Of a DNA stretch of 64,000 nt, positions 45,901 to 55,601 are shown one piece after another. Under the pieces are notes generated by a model. That model worked only from the letters and a program-made list of their open reading frames with translations. It was not told where the DNA came from and made no database searches. The translations under genes and the position numbers were made by a program. The DNA is from Haematobia irritans (Eukaryota > Arthropoda > Insecta > Diptera > Muscidae): the NCBI RefSeq assembly GCF_050003625.1, contig NC_134397.1, forward strand, positions 225,308,537 to 225,372,536, written 5' to 3'. Within the stretch, counting starts at the first letter, position 1, and every line of letters begins with the position of its first letter.

Positions 45901-46110
45901 GGCGTAAGGCCTTCTATCTGACGTGTCCCTTATGATAGATGACCCTATGGCCCTTTTCTCCACCCTCTTGAATTTAGTCTTCTGTCTAATTTTCTCAATC
46001 TTTTTAAAATTTCTTTGATTAGGCCTATATTCATTAAAATCAGAAAATATTCTATCTCTCGCTCTATTATAACGAGCCACTCTCTCCTCCAATGTCAATG
46101 AGGGTATCAA
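42916..46110 (-). CDS. pol: Gypsy Pol polyprotein (protease, RT, RNase H, integrase)
   Basis: The open frame gives about 1064 residues without a break. Protease: LDSGAN near residue 83. Reverse transcriptase: LDLKDAFWQIPL (near 311) and YIDDLL (375), followed by RNase H with LQCDAS (524) and ITDHMSL (591). Integrase: zinc-binding H722/H729 and C759/C762, then catalytic D792 (IDFCG), D852 (SDNGRQF) and E887 (SSERVN), a D,D(35)E spacing. No ATG lies at the start: 46110 is a TTG, and the frame is open upstream past the gag stop at 46158-46160, in the -1 frame relative to gag. Expression as a Gag-Pol fusion by -1 frameshifting is therefore likely. Together with gag it would make cytoplasmic particles and integrate cDNA. 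Confidence 0.93.
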   Translation of the reverse strand: MIPSLTLEERVARYNRARDRIFSDFNEYRPNQRNFKKIEKIRQKTKFKRVEKRAIGSSIIRDTSDRRPYAKVCIGGMEMLGMLDSGANVSCFGNGALGLVSKLTLSVIPMDECLKTADGKFQAIVGKVIVDISWRDKVFPMTLYLVPSLQQSLYLGMDFWDKFGILPQVEEIDLRQNIEFLLKPCQQERLEQVKSLFPSYLKLGLGRTHLMEHVIEVFDETVPVKQKYYPMSPVKLKKAYQEVDRMLALDVIEESNSAWSSPIVIVEKPGKDRLCIDLRKVNERTKKDAYPAPHVEGILSCLQNTYFISSLDLKDAFWQIPLQKASREKTAFTVPGRPLYQFKVMPFGLCNASQRLCRLMDRVIPSKLREYVFIYIDDLLICSPDFDSHMLHLEEVANCLSGAGLTTNLEKSKFCQREVRYLGFVIGQGELRTDPAKVQSMLDFPLPTTAKQLRRFLGMCGWYRRFLPNFATITSPMTDCLKKTKQFKMTPEACESFDLLKTELTSPRVLINPDFAKHFYLQCDASTVGIGSVLFQLDDQGNERPVAYMSQKLNATQRNYTVTELECLAAVVSVKKFRPYLDGVPFTIITDHMSLKWLMGQKDLSGRLARWSLKLQGFDFVIAHRKGSKNIVPDALSRMFVEEIHNTDQATEIDLTSPDFNESEYLSLVETVKDNQNVLPDLRLVDGVVFKRTNFRYTEQTDPIWKIWVPRGLRQNLIAKCHNEPSAGHGGINKTLHRLRSKYYWPDMVGDTRRFVNSCDICKCSKSPNTVSRPPMGQQIESDRVFQRIFIDFCGPYPRSRQGNSFVFVVLDHYSKFVFLEPMKSATGKEVVKYLESAIFHIFGVPEVIVSDNGRQFASEVFQDFLAKYGVKHMKTGLYSPHSNSSERVNRSMLSIIRSYIGDGDQRNWDTHVSMAAFALRSAFHEAIGAEPYSVLFGQSMVQHGGSYELLRKLGGVSDADVEILSRDVRLQLLKQRIKSSLKVAYEKGKKVYDLRSREISYKVGQLVFRKNYKLSDATKYYNSKFGPKYLKSVILKVIGNSLYELGDMQGKSVGIYHAENIRA

Positions 46111-47193
46111 TGTACGAGCTTCATCTTGAGCCCGTTTTGAATCGAGTTTCGATTGAATTATTGTTTCGTGATATGGTCCGGGGCTGCATTGTTCGGACGA
46201 TTCATCCCGGATTGATCGTCTACTCCTCTATTTCCCGACTCACACTTTTCACAAACAAAACATTTTAGATTAGTTTGGTTGCACTTAAACCAAACTAATT
46301 TGTGAAAAGGAGAATCGCAAGAGCATTTGCTAACGTTATCCTCCTTAGAAGACGACCTGTTATGAATTTGAGGGTTTGCACGACTAGTCGGTGCCGAATT
46401 ATCTTTATGGCGTCTATCAAAAGCTTCAACACATGCATCAAATTCTCTATCTGTAAAACCCTCACTTTCCCATTCTAATTCTTCTACCCTCTTCTTTACA
46501 CCACTTTTATTTTCAAATTCAGATAAATGTTTCTCGGCCCTTCTACACTCATGCCTCAACTCTTCTAAACTTTGAATTTTGCACCCGAATATCAAATTTT
46601 TAATGCGAGGCTTCAAATTCCTACGAATTATATTCGTGAGACCCTGATCTGAAATCCTGTTTCTCATTGTAAAAGCCATACCTCGAATCGAAGCATAAAA
46701 ATCATCGAATGATTCACCATAACCCTGTTTTCTCTCATTCATGGCTATTCTAATTTCTTCATCACATTCAGCCTGGCGAAATTGATCTAAGAAGGCCTTT
46801 CGAAAATAAGAAAATGTTTGAGTACTATCTTCGAAATGTTCTTCTCTATATAGCCAGTACCATTCCTTTGCTTGTAAATCTAACAAGAAATGAAAATTAT
46901 CATACAACTCATCACAACTTACTCCACTACGTTTCTGTAAGGCTTCCACCCTAAAGAGAAATCTTTCTACTGGAATTGATTTGGGGCCACCATCATATTT
47001 CAATCCCCAGTCCCTTATACGCCTGCTTCGTCTGTCATCATTATTATGATTCGAATCGTCATGTTGCCGTTGAGGCGAAAATTCTGAAGCATTATCAAAT
47101 GGTCGTGCCCGATATTCACTTTCACTAAATCTACCAGTTCCGTTTTCATTATCCATTAATCGCCCTGTATCATTATTCTCATTTTCTAAAGTA

Positions 47194-48129
47194 AAGGGTG
47201 ATTCTTTTGAGGTTAGGATTTTCATGCATTAGTATTTGACAGATCACGTGGGATTTCAGACATGGTGTCAAAGAGAAAGATGCTCAGTATGCTTTGACAT
47301 TTCATCATGAATAGACTTACTAACGAGCCACAACGTCGAATTTTCAGTGAATGGGCCCTAGAAAAGTTGGCAGAAAATCCGCTTTTTTATCGACAAATTT
47401 TGTTCAGCGATGAGGCTCATTTCTGGTTGAATGGCTACGTAAATAAGCAAAATTGCCGCATTTGGAGTGAAGAGCAACCAGAAGCCGTTCAAGAACTGCC
47501 CATGCATCCCGAAAAATGCACTGTTTGGTGTGGTTTGTACGCTGGTGGAATCATTGGACCGTATTTTTTCAAAGATGCTGTTGGACGCAACGTTACGGTG
47601 AATGGCGATCGCTATCGTTCGATGCTAACAAACTTTTTGTTGCCAAAAATGGAAGAACTGAACTTGGTTGACATGTGGTTTCAACAAGATGGCGCTACAT
47701 GCCACACAGCTCGCGATTCTATGGCCATTTTGAGGGAAAACTTCGGAGAACAATTCATCTCAAGAAATGGACCGGTAAGTTGGCCACCAAGATCATGCGA
47801 TTTGACGCCTTTAGACTATTTTTTGTGGGGCTACGTCAAGTCTAAAGTCTACAGAAATAAGCCAGCAACTATTCCAGCTTTGGAAGACAACATTTCCGAA
47901 GAAATTCGGGCTATTCCGGCCGAAATGCTCGAAAAAGTTGCCCAAAATTGGACTTTCCGAATGGACCACCTAAGACGCAGCCGCGGTCAACATTTAAATG
48001 AAATTATCTTCAAAAAGTAAATGTCATGGACCAATCTAACGTTTCAAATAAAGAACCGATGAGATTTTGCAAATTTTATGTGTTTTTTTTTTTTTTTTAA
48101 AGTTATCAAGCTCTTAACAAATCACCCTT
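47194..48129 (+). mobile_element. DD41D mariner copy A3, inserted in gag
   Basis: TA flanks both ends (47192-47193 and 48130-48131), and the ends are the same as in 6406-7340. It carries the same N-terminal deletion as A1 but no nonsense codon. It must be younger than the Gypsy insertion, which has identical LTRs. Confidence 0.92.
47307..48020 (+). CDS. DD41D transposase catalytic domain, DNA-binding domain deleted
   Basis: An open frame of 237 codons from ATG to TAA. Catalytic D35, D128 and D170 are all present, with 41 residues between the last two. Compared with the usual ~340 residues, the N-terminal helix-turn-helix part is missing; only MNRLTNE remains of it. The protein could not bind the element ends by itself. 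It might still multimerise with intact transposase and so act as an inhibitor, which is speculation. The same deletion in A1 shows this form was copied. Confidence 0.7.
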   Translation: MNRLTNEPQRRIFSEWALEKLAENPLFYRQILFSDEAHFWLNGYVNKQNCRIWSEEQPEAVQELPMHPEKCTVWCGLYAGGIIGPYFFKDAVGRNVTVNGDRYRSMLTNFLLPKMEELNLVDMWFQQDGATCHTARDSMAILRENFGEQFISRNGPVSWPPRSCDLTPLDYFLWGYVKSKVYRNKPATIPALEDNISEEIRAIPAEMLEKVAQNWTFRMDHLRRSRGQHLNEIIFKK

Positions 48130-48472
48130 TAGAAAGCCTACTCGATACAACATCTATATCTTTTCTTAAACCTCTCACCGCACTCCTAACCGCATCGGTT
48201 GTAGCCCTAGTTACCTCCATTTGCTGTTCCACAAACATTCTTTGAATCTCACGCATAAAGGCCCCTAGATCTTGAGTATTATTGACAGGAGGAACTAAAG
48301 AACTCGTTTCTGTACCGTTATTTTCGACATTATCGTTCGATACGTCTGGAACAGGTGCACACGCTTTTGGTATGGTTTTGCCACTCTTGAGGGTCAAAAC
48401 GTTTGCATCGTCATCGGCCATTGTAAGTCTCGTTACGATATTTCCTTTCACCAAATTAAATTTGCCGATCAA

Positions 48473-49271
48473 ATTTCCGCAATTTGATTACCTTCGAAAT
48501 ATTTATATATATAAATAAACCGATGTTTCGATTATTCTGTTCCTAGACAATAACCGAAAAGGTGACCAAATACCTAAATCTGACAATTTTTTAAATGCAA
48601 TTTTAATCGTAAAACAAACAAAATTTCAACTGAACTGTGAATGTTAAATATAAATAATTGAACCAATCACCAACCAACAAATTATTACGTCACCCTACTA
48701 TATCAAGTGGAATTTCAATTAATCATAACCTGTATATCCACCAAATATTTTGCAACATATAATTTCTAGATTTCTTTACCCAATCATGTATTTTTGTGTA
48801 CATATGACTTCATCAGGCAATATGAACATTTGAATATTTATTTTGATTTTTTTTTTTTTTTGTCCGTCAATATGTCGGTTTCCAACCGTCACAATCGAAT
48901 TGCCTATATCACCAACAAAACGAGATGACCGTCTTGTAGGAACGTCCCTTTCACCGAAAGTAATTAAACCTCAATATTTAAGGTAAACCTTATAATATGC
49001 AGCAATAATTCACTCTCAGGGAAAGAAATGCTCTTTTTTAACTTTGTCCTTTTTCTAGTCTATTCCTGACACATTCTACTTGAACCGAGAGTTCATTAAG
49101 TAGAGATACCAAGAATCAGTCTCCAATATCATTGTCCACCTTCTCAGTCCGTGCATTAATCTCTGGGGAATCAAAATTATCCATACATTTGAAAATTCGT
49201 TAGTAATGATAATTCTTCTTTTATTTCGAAATACATATATTTTTATGGGAAGTCCAAAATGGACCAGAACC
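48473..49271 (-). other. Gypsy 5' leader
   Basis: About 0.8 kb between the primer-binding site and gag, AT-rich, with a T-run at 48848-48861. No frame is supported. Confidence 0.7.
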
Positions 49272-49283
49272 CGTTGGGCGCCA
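49272..49283 (-). promoter_or_regulatory. Primer-binding site (tRNA-Lys type)
   Basis: On the minus strand TGGCGCCCAACG follows the 5' LTR after one base. This matches the 3' end of tRNA-Lys(CTT) as used by some retroviruses and retrotransposons. The match is 12 nt. Confidence 0.75.
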
Positions 49284-49284
49284 G

Positions 49285-49512
49285 TGTTACGCGCGGACCT
49301 AGATATAATTTTGTGCTCACTCAGCCACTCGGGTACGCTTGTCCTAGCACGATCTAGCTCGCCGGGTATAATGGGGTGGATTCTTGTGACAAGTGATTCA
49401 CAGGCCGCCGTATCACAACATCGTACCCGATCAATTTCGATTCCCTAGGATTAAAATCCCTTTAGTCCCTAATTCGCTAGCTCTGCCTAGATGATAATGT
49501 CAGGGTCCTGCT
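49285..49512 (-). repeat. 5' LTR of the Gypsy element, outer end rearranged
   Basis: Identical to the 3' LTR from TGTTACGCGCGG to GATGATAA. The last ~15 bases read TGTCAGGGTCCTGCT where the 3' LTR has AGCAGGGCCCTGACA, the reverse complement with one change. The 29-bp array resumes after an (AT)n stretch. Confidence 0.85.
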
Positions 49513-50545
49513 ATATATATATAGAATATTTTGTCAAAATTTTATTTCTATAGAAAATTTTGTCAAAATGTTATTTCTATAGATATTTTTGTTAAAATTT
49601 TATTTCTACAGAAAAATGTGTCAAAATGTTATTTCTATAGAAAACTTTGTCAAAATTTTATTTGTATAGGAAATTTTTTCAAAATTTTATTTCTATAAAA
49701 AATGTCAACATTTTATTTCCATAGAAAATTTCGTCAAAGTTTTCTTTCCATAGAAAACTTTGTCAAAATTTTATTTCTATAGAAAATTTTGTCACAATTT
49801 GTTTTTTTATAGAAAATTTTGTCAAAATTTTATTTCTATAGAAAATTTTGTCACAATTTGTTTTTCTATAGAAAATTTTGTCAAAATTTTATTTCTATAG
49901 ATAATTTTGTCAAAATTTTATTTCTATAGAAAATTTTGTCAAAATTTTATTTCTATAGAAAATTTTGTCAAAATTTTATTTCTATAAAAAATTTTGTCAA
50001 AATTGTATTTCTATAGAAAATTTTGTCAAAATATTAGTTTGTGAAAATGTTGTCAAAATTTTATTTCTATAAAAAATTTTTCAACATTTTATTTCTATAA
50101 CAAATTTTGTCAAAATTTTATTTCTATAAAAAGTTTTGTCAAAATTTTATTTCTATAGAAAATTTTGTGAACATTTTATTTCTATAAAAAATTTTGTTAA
50201 AATTTTATTTCTATAGAAAATTTGGTCAAAATTTTGTTTCTATGGAAAATTTTGTCAAAATTTTATTTCTACAGAAAATTTGGTCAATATTTTATTTCCG
50301 TAGAAAATTTTGTCAATATTTTATTTCCATAGAAAATTTGGTCAAAATTTTATTTCTATTGAAAATTTTGTCAAAATTTTATTTCTATAGGAACATTTGT
50401 CAAATATTTATTTCTATAGAAAATTTTGTACAAATTTTATTTCTTTTGGAAATTTTGTAAAAATTTAACTTCTATGGAAAATTTTGTAAAAATTTTAATT
50501 CTATATAAAATGTTGTCAAAATTTTATTTCTATAGAAAAGTTTGT
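49513..50545 (+). repeat. 29-bp tandem repeat array, block 6
   Basis: Continuation of block 5 on the other side of the Gypsy element. Shared internal duplicates (CGTCAAAGTTTTCTTTCC near 49731) support a once-continuous array. Confidence 0.9.
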
Positions 50546-51633
50546 GGTCTGAGTACTTATTTAGGTCAATTGTTTAATATTTAAACTTTTATAGTCAATA
50601 ATTCATTCTGAAAATTGTTACTCTTGACATGGACCAAAAAAGTAAAAAAAAACATTAGAACCTAATTAAATATTATGAGCTTTTATTTTTATCCCCAGCT
50701 TTATTAGATATCTGCAAATTTGTCATCCTGTCAAAATTGATCATTTCAAATTTAAATTTTTTAAAATATTCATATACAGACGCATGTATTCTTTTATATT
50801 TAAATGAAGATATATTTCCCAAAAATAATCAATACAAAATGAATTCATCCATTAAAAATGCAATGAATTTAAAATTGTCTGCAATAAGCCATTTATGGAC
50901 AATCACATCGATGCAACATTCTCACCGTGTGGTTGACATGACCGGCCTATTATGGCCTGTCCAATGATGCCCAATACAATGCATTCTCTCACAAATAATA
51001 TTTATTTAAATGTACAATTGTATTTTGCAATTAAATTAATTGCAAAATGCTATTAAGCCGACATATTTTATAACAACTCAATTTACACAATGCAACATGG
51101 CGATAAGGACAGGTGCCATACAGAGATGGCAAATTCGATTTTTAAAAAAGCACGAAAAATTGTACTTTTGTTGCGATTTTAGAAAATCTTTTGTTCTTAT
51201 TAGGGTGTATAGTGTTTTACTCTGGTATCAGTTTAGTTCCTTGGCTTTGGAAGAATTTTGTACAGAAAAATGCGTTTTATGTTTGCTGAGGAGCGTAGAA
51301 TGGATAATAGCCCACAATTAATAATAAAATATTAAATTTTATTAAAAATTATGTAAACAATTTAAAAGCTTTACGTTTGGGAACTTCACATTAGAAACAT
51401 TTAAAACACAAGAATTCTTTGCTTATGTAGCTTCTTATCAAACAATGGTACGATGAAAGATTATACCATCATAAAACTGTGTAAACAAAAAGGTACTAAA
51501 TCACTTGTGGGGGTACTACTATATTGACCAGGGTGAAAAAGTACTGAAAAATGTACTGTAATACTGCATTTTCCATGCCTGCAGTGTTACATATAAAAGG
51601 AAAGTATCTTCATAGAATATTATCAAATTGGAT
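50546..51633. other. Unclassified DNA
   Basis: AT-rich with no recognised repeat. Plus frames at 50737-50967 and 51040-51321 have no known motif and no copy elsewhere in the window. Confidence 0.45.
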
Positions 51634-51925
51634 ACCCAGAGAAGAATTATGATCACCTTAAACCGGGAGCCACCGTGGTGCAATGGTTAGCATGCCCGCC
51701 TTGCATACACAAGGTCGTGGGTTCGATTCCTGCCACGACCGAACACCAAAAAGTTTTTCAGCGGTGGATTATCCCACCTCAGTAATGCTGGTGACATTCC
51801 TGAGGGTTTCAAAGCTTCTCTAAGTGGTTTCACTGCAATGTGGAACGCCGTTCGGACTCGGCTATAAAAAGGAGGTCCCTATCACCTTAAACCGGTTTCA
51901 AAAGTATAGTGTTATTTTTGTACCA
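51634..51925. mobile_element. MITE family E fragment, split by a SINE
   Basis: GAATTATGATCACCTTAAACCGG at the left and TTTCAAAAGTATAGTGTTATTTTTGTACCACA at the right together match the left arm of 11074-11310. The SINE-A copy 51667-51880 lies between. Confidence 0.6.
51667..51880 (+). repeat. SINE-A with 15-bp target duplication, 3'-shortened
   Basis: The target duplication ATCACCTTAAACCGG is exact (51652-51666 and 51881-51895). The head is intact: box A TGGTGCAATGGTTAG and box B GGGTTCGATTCC. It stops at GGAGGTCCCT, about 140 bp short of the tail seen at 31849-32203. Confidence 0.85.
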
Positions 51926-52122
51926 CAATGGCGCATGACCCCCTTCTATACACTGGGTCATAGATTCAATCCCAGTTTCGAGAAAATACCAAAAGGATTC
52001 CTCTCTGTAATGCTGGTGACATTTCTGAGTATTTCACCGCAATTTCTAAAAAGGCTATAAAAGGTCCTGACTATAAATGGTCCCTTGTCATTGAGCTAAA
52101 CGGAGAACCTGGCAGCGCTTAA
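51925..52122 (+). repeat. SINE-A, decayed copy
   Basis: Traces of the head (GGTCATAGATTCAATCCCAG) and body (AATGCTGGTGACATTTCTGAG, GTCCCTTGTCATTGAGC) follow in the right order. It ends near GGCAGCGCTTA. Confidence 0.6.
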
Positions 52123-52123
52123 C

Positions 52124-52557
52124 TTACAGGAAGTTCTTTTCATTAAATTTCATTGCATGTTATACATTTTTCATATTTTTAATGGGTAATTGTAACTTTT
52201 TTTGCTTCAGATTGGTTAAAAACAGTTTAAGAATGCATAAAATGGTACAAATTATTCAAATTTTGTCGAAAAAAATGCTAAATCCAATCTGAAAAAGCGT
52301 TAGAAAAAAGCATTTCAGACAAGCGTTAAAATCAATAAAAAATTATAAAAAATTATAAAATTTACATTCAAACATTGAATTCGAATCACACCTAAAGAAG
52401 TAACGCAAATTCAGTGCATCGGCTGTTGAAATGGAGGACTTCGGTCCTATGACAAGCCCATGTTAAATTCATCGCTTCTGCGTCAATTTTGCACCACTTC
52501 CGGATCCAAAAAGAACATTTTCATTACTTTTTTGGCGACGCTTTTTTTTCGTGGGAT
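52124..52557 (+). mobile_element. MITE family F, left end missing
   Basis: Starts inside the family F sequence (AGGAAGTTCTTTTCATT) and ends TTTTTTGGCGACGC followed by T-run and GTGGGAT. It holds the CACTTCCGGATCC block. Confidence 0.65.
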
Positions 52558-53097
52558 TGTTAGTCAATAGTACAAAAATTCCATCTTCCACTGAAATTAC
52601 TAAGTAAAATTTATGAAATGTTTATAAATACATATTATATAAAACAATATTTTTTTATGTCATTTATCTTGTAGAACAACAAAAAATAATCCATTTTACA
52701 AAAAAAAATTGTTTTTGCAATCATCATTGTAAACAGATCTCAAATAAACGATTGTTCTTATCTTGCTGGAACATGTATTTCTTTCCGTGTGAAATAATAA
52801 ATAAAAATTTATTGTTAAAATATCACATGTGTAGATTACTTCCATTATCTGTTGTGGCAAGCAACAGCAAAAAAAATATTCAGTGTGAATTGCGCTTGTA
52901 ATATCGGATTTTATGCCATTTCCGTTTATGCATATCCTGTATCAAGCCCGCAGACACATAATCGACAATTATTGTTATTTAAAAGCCTATACACATTTGT
53001 ACATAGATATCGTAATTGACTTACACAAAGGAGGGTTATATTTTGTTTTTTTTTTTTTCGTTTTCTTATGGATTACACGAAAATGTATTTAAATTTA
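52558..53097. other. Unclassified AT-rich DNA
   Basis: No frame or repeat recognised. Confidence 0.4.
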
Positions 53098-53475
53098 AAT
53101 TATGGCAAAGTCCTTTAACAACGAAACCTTAAAATTCCAATTTCAGACTCGGCTTCAAGTAGAAATTTTGCTACGTTTCAAGTAAAAAATCGTATTTAAA
53201 ATAAAGTGTTTAAAGTTTTAAGTCCTATTTGTTTTTAACAACTTATTTGCTTCGTAGTCAAGATGCAAAATGACAACAAACTTAAAGACGATTTCATTAA
53301 TTTTATAACATTTTTCAGATTTATTAAAGCCAAATTGAAATGACTCCAATAAATTGTTCTTTTATGCAAAAATACCCATGTTTAAGTCAATCCGAAGATA
53401 TTGACCTTCCCTTAAATGTTTTGGAATTGATACCGAGCCAAAGACATTTTTAGACATGCTTCCCAAAAGTGTATT
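53098..53475 (+). mobile_element. MITE family D, partial copy
   Basis: Matches the middle of 4763-5637 (CAAAGTCCTTTAA, GTTTCAAGTAAAAAA, TAGTCAAGATGCAAAA). It abuts the complete, inverted copy that follows. Confidence 0.55.
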
Positions 53476-54135
53476 TACACTGAAAAAAATATTGTCGTGA
53501 GGTCAAAGATTTCATGTCTTTAAAACACGAATACAAATTTTGCTTAGCATAGAAGACGCATTTCTCTAAAATAAAGTTATTTTCCTTGTCCAAAAGTCGA
53601 TAAACTTTTCAATGAAGTCGCTTTTGTCCTTATAATTAAGTGATTTGACTTAGAAATGGGTATCTTAACATGAAAGAAAAAATTTATAGGCTAAGGTCAA
53701 ATTGACTTAATAATTCAGAAAAATTCTTTAAATTTAATGAAATTGTCTTTAAATTTGTTGTCTTTTTGCATCTTGACTATAAAGCGAAAAATCGTTCAAA
53801 TATAGGACATGTTTTTCAAAACTTTATTTTAAAGAAGTTTTTTACTTGAAACATAGCATAATTTCTACTGGAAGTCGAGGCCTAATTTGGAAAATAAAGT
53901 TGCCCTTAACTCGTTTTTAAAGGACTTTGATAGCATATGAAGAAAAAAAGCTGAGAAAGCAAAAAATTAAAATTTGCTTCCTAGAAGCAAGTACACAAAA
54001 CCTAAATTTAAAAGAGAATTGTGTCTTAAAAGTATCCTTACTTGTATTCTCCGCTTCTTTGGCTCGGAATCAATACCAAATTTTTTAAAGTAAAGACAAA
54101 ATCTTTGGAACCGAGTATGCTTTTTTTTCAGTGTA
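53476..54135 (-). mobile_element. MITE family D, complete copy
   Basis: TACACTGAAAAAAATATTG at the left and TTTTTTTTCAGTGTA at the right are the terminal inverted repeats. Length about 660 bp. The 78-codon minus frame at 53967-54203 runs out of the element and is chance. Confidence 0.75.
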
Positions 54136-54160
54136 TGATTTGTCGGTCGATAGATATGTA

Positions 54161-55081
54161 AAGGGTGGTTAAATTGTAAGGACCGATGTTGAATTTGAAC
54201 CACACCTAAACGCCAAGTTTTTTTCCGAATTTTATTTGAAATTTCTCTATTTCAGACTTACTCAATTTAAACCATGGAGAGATACACAATCCAACAATGT
54301 GTTAAATGGTTCCAAGAAATGGCAACTGTGGATGATCAATTTTCGAAGAAAATCATCTTCAGTGATGAGGCACATTTTCACCTCAGTGGATTCGTCAATA
54401 AACAGAATTGGCGCATATGGGCGAATTAGAATCCCAGAGTGATTGTCGAAAAACCAATGCACCCACAAAGAGTGACTGTATGGTGCGGTTTATGGGCTGT
54501 CGGCATCATCGGGCCGTATTTTTTCCAAAATGAGAACGGTCAGGCAGTTACTGTGAATGGTGTTGGCTATCGTGAGATGATAACGAACTTTTTATGGCCC
54601 GAATTGGAAGATATGGATGTGGACGATATGTGGTTTCAGCAGGACGGTGCCACTTGCCACACAGCTAACGAAACAATGGCTCTTTTGCGCAACAAATTCA
54701 ATGGCCGTGTTATCTCACGTAATGCCGATGTCAATTGGCCGCCAAGATCATGTGATTTGACACCGTTGGAGTTTTTTTCTTTGGGGTTATTTGAAAGAAA
54801 AGGTGTACCTCGATAAGCCAGCAACAATTCAAGAGCTAAAGGATGAGATACTTCGGCACATTAACGGCATAGAACCTCCATTAACCTTAGCGTCATCGAA
54901 AATTTGGACCATCGGATGAAGGTGTGCCAACGAGGTCGCAGCGCCCATTTGGCCGATATTTTGTTCCATACATAATTGAGTAATACCAATGTATCATAAT
55001 AAAATAAAACTACAATAATTTCCTAAATAGTTTGTGTTTTATTCAAAATCAACATCGCCCCTTGAAATTTTAACCACCCTT
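54161..55081 (+). mobile_element. DD41D mariner, subfamily 2 copy C2
   Basis: TA flanks (54159-54160, 55082-55083) and inverted ends starting AAGGGTGGTTAAA. About 921 bp. It matches 8828-10859 without that copy's hAT insert and has the same N-terminal deletion. Confidence 0.88.
54274..54975 (+). pseudogene. DD41D transposase subfamily 2, decayed
   Basis: Starts MERYTIQQCVKWFQ. A TAG stands at about 54427-54429, a frameshift follows DLTPLEFF near 54780 and a compensating base loss occurs near 54880, so the C-terminal SAHLADILFHT is back in the first frame. The last catalytic position reads E (TPLEFF) where the C1 copy has D. The DNA-binding region is absent as in C1. Confidence 0.82.
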
Positions 55082-55155
55082 TATTAGAAATAAAGGAAAA
55101 TTTGAGTCACTTTTACAAGTTTCCGACTTAGCAGTGGCTATTTTATAAGGAAAAT

Positions 55156-55551
55156 GCACTGAAAATGCATGTGTGGTTCCAAAGATTTTTGTCTTTACTT
55201 TAACGAGCCAAAGAAGCGGAGAATACAAGTACGGATACATTTAAGACACACTTCTCTTTTAAATTTGGGTTTTGTGTACTCATACTTGCTTCTTGGAAGC
55301 AAATATTGATTTTTCGTTTTGTTTCAGAATTTTTCTTCATATGCTCTCAAAGTCCTTTAAAAACGAGTTAACGGCAACTTTAATTTCCAAATTCAGACTC
55401 GACTTCCAGTAGAATTTTTGCTATTTATACCCTTCACCACTACTGTGGTACAGGGTATAATAAGTTTGTGCATTTGTATGTAACGCCAAGAAGGAGTAAG
55501 TATAGACCAACCTTTTAGTATACGGATCGGCTTAGAATTAAATTCTGAGTC

Positions 55552-55601
<50 letters not shown>

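Larger units (their letters stand above)
46158..48472 (-). pseudogene. gag: Gypsy Gag, interrupted by a mariner insertion
   Basis: The gene is in two parts, 48132-48472 and 46158-47191, separated by the mariner at 47194-48129 with its TA duplication. Without insert and one TA the frame is continuous, about 458 codons. The start could be 48472 or the internal Met before ADDDANV. The middle (SIPVERFLFRVEALQ, AKEWYWLYRE, FRKAFLDQFRQ) is a retrotransposon capsid-type region. A cysteine-rich stretch near the end (CSCDSPFHK, CFVCEKCES) replaces a classic CCHC knuckle. The insertion disables this copy. Confidence 0.85.
40257..49512 (-). mobile_element. Ty3/Gypsy LTR retrotransposon with two mariner insertions
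   Basis: Length is 9256 bp, or about 7.5 kb without the two mariners. Order on the minus strand: LTR, tRNA-Lys-type primer site, leader, gag, pol (protease, RT, RNase H, integrase), long non-coding 3' region, polypurine tract, LTR. No envelope gene is recognised. The LTRs are identical over ~210 bp apart from one terminal rearrangement, and pol is uninterrupted, so insertion into the 29-bp array was recent. No clear target duplication is left. Confidence 0.92.
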
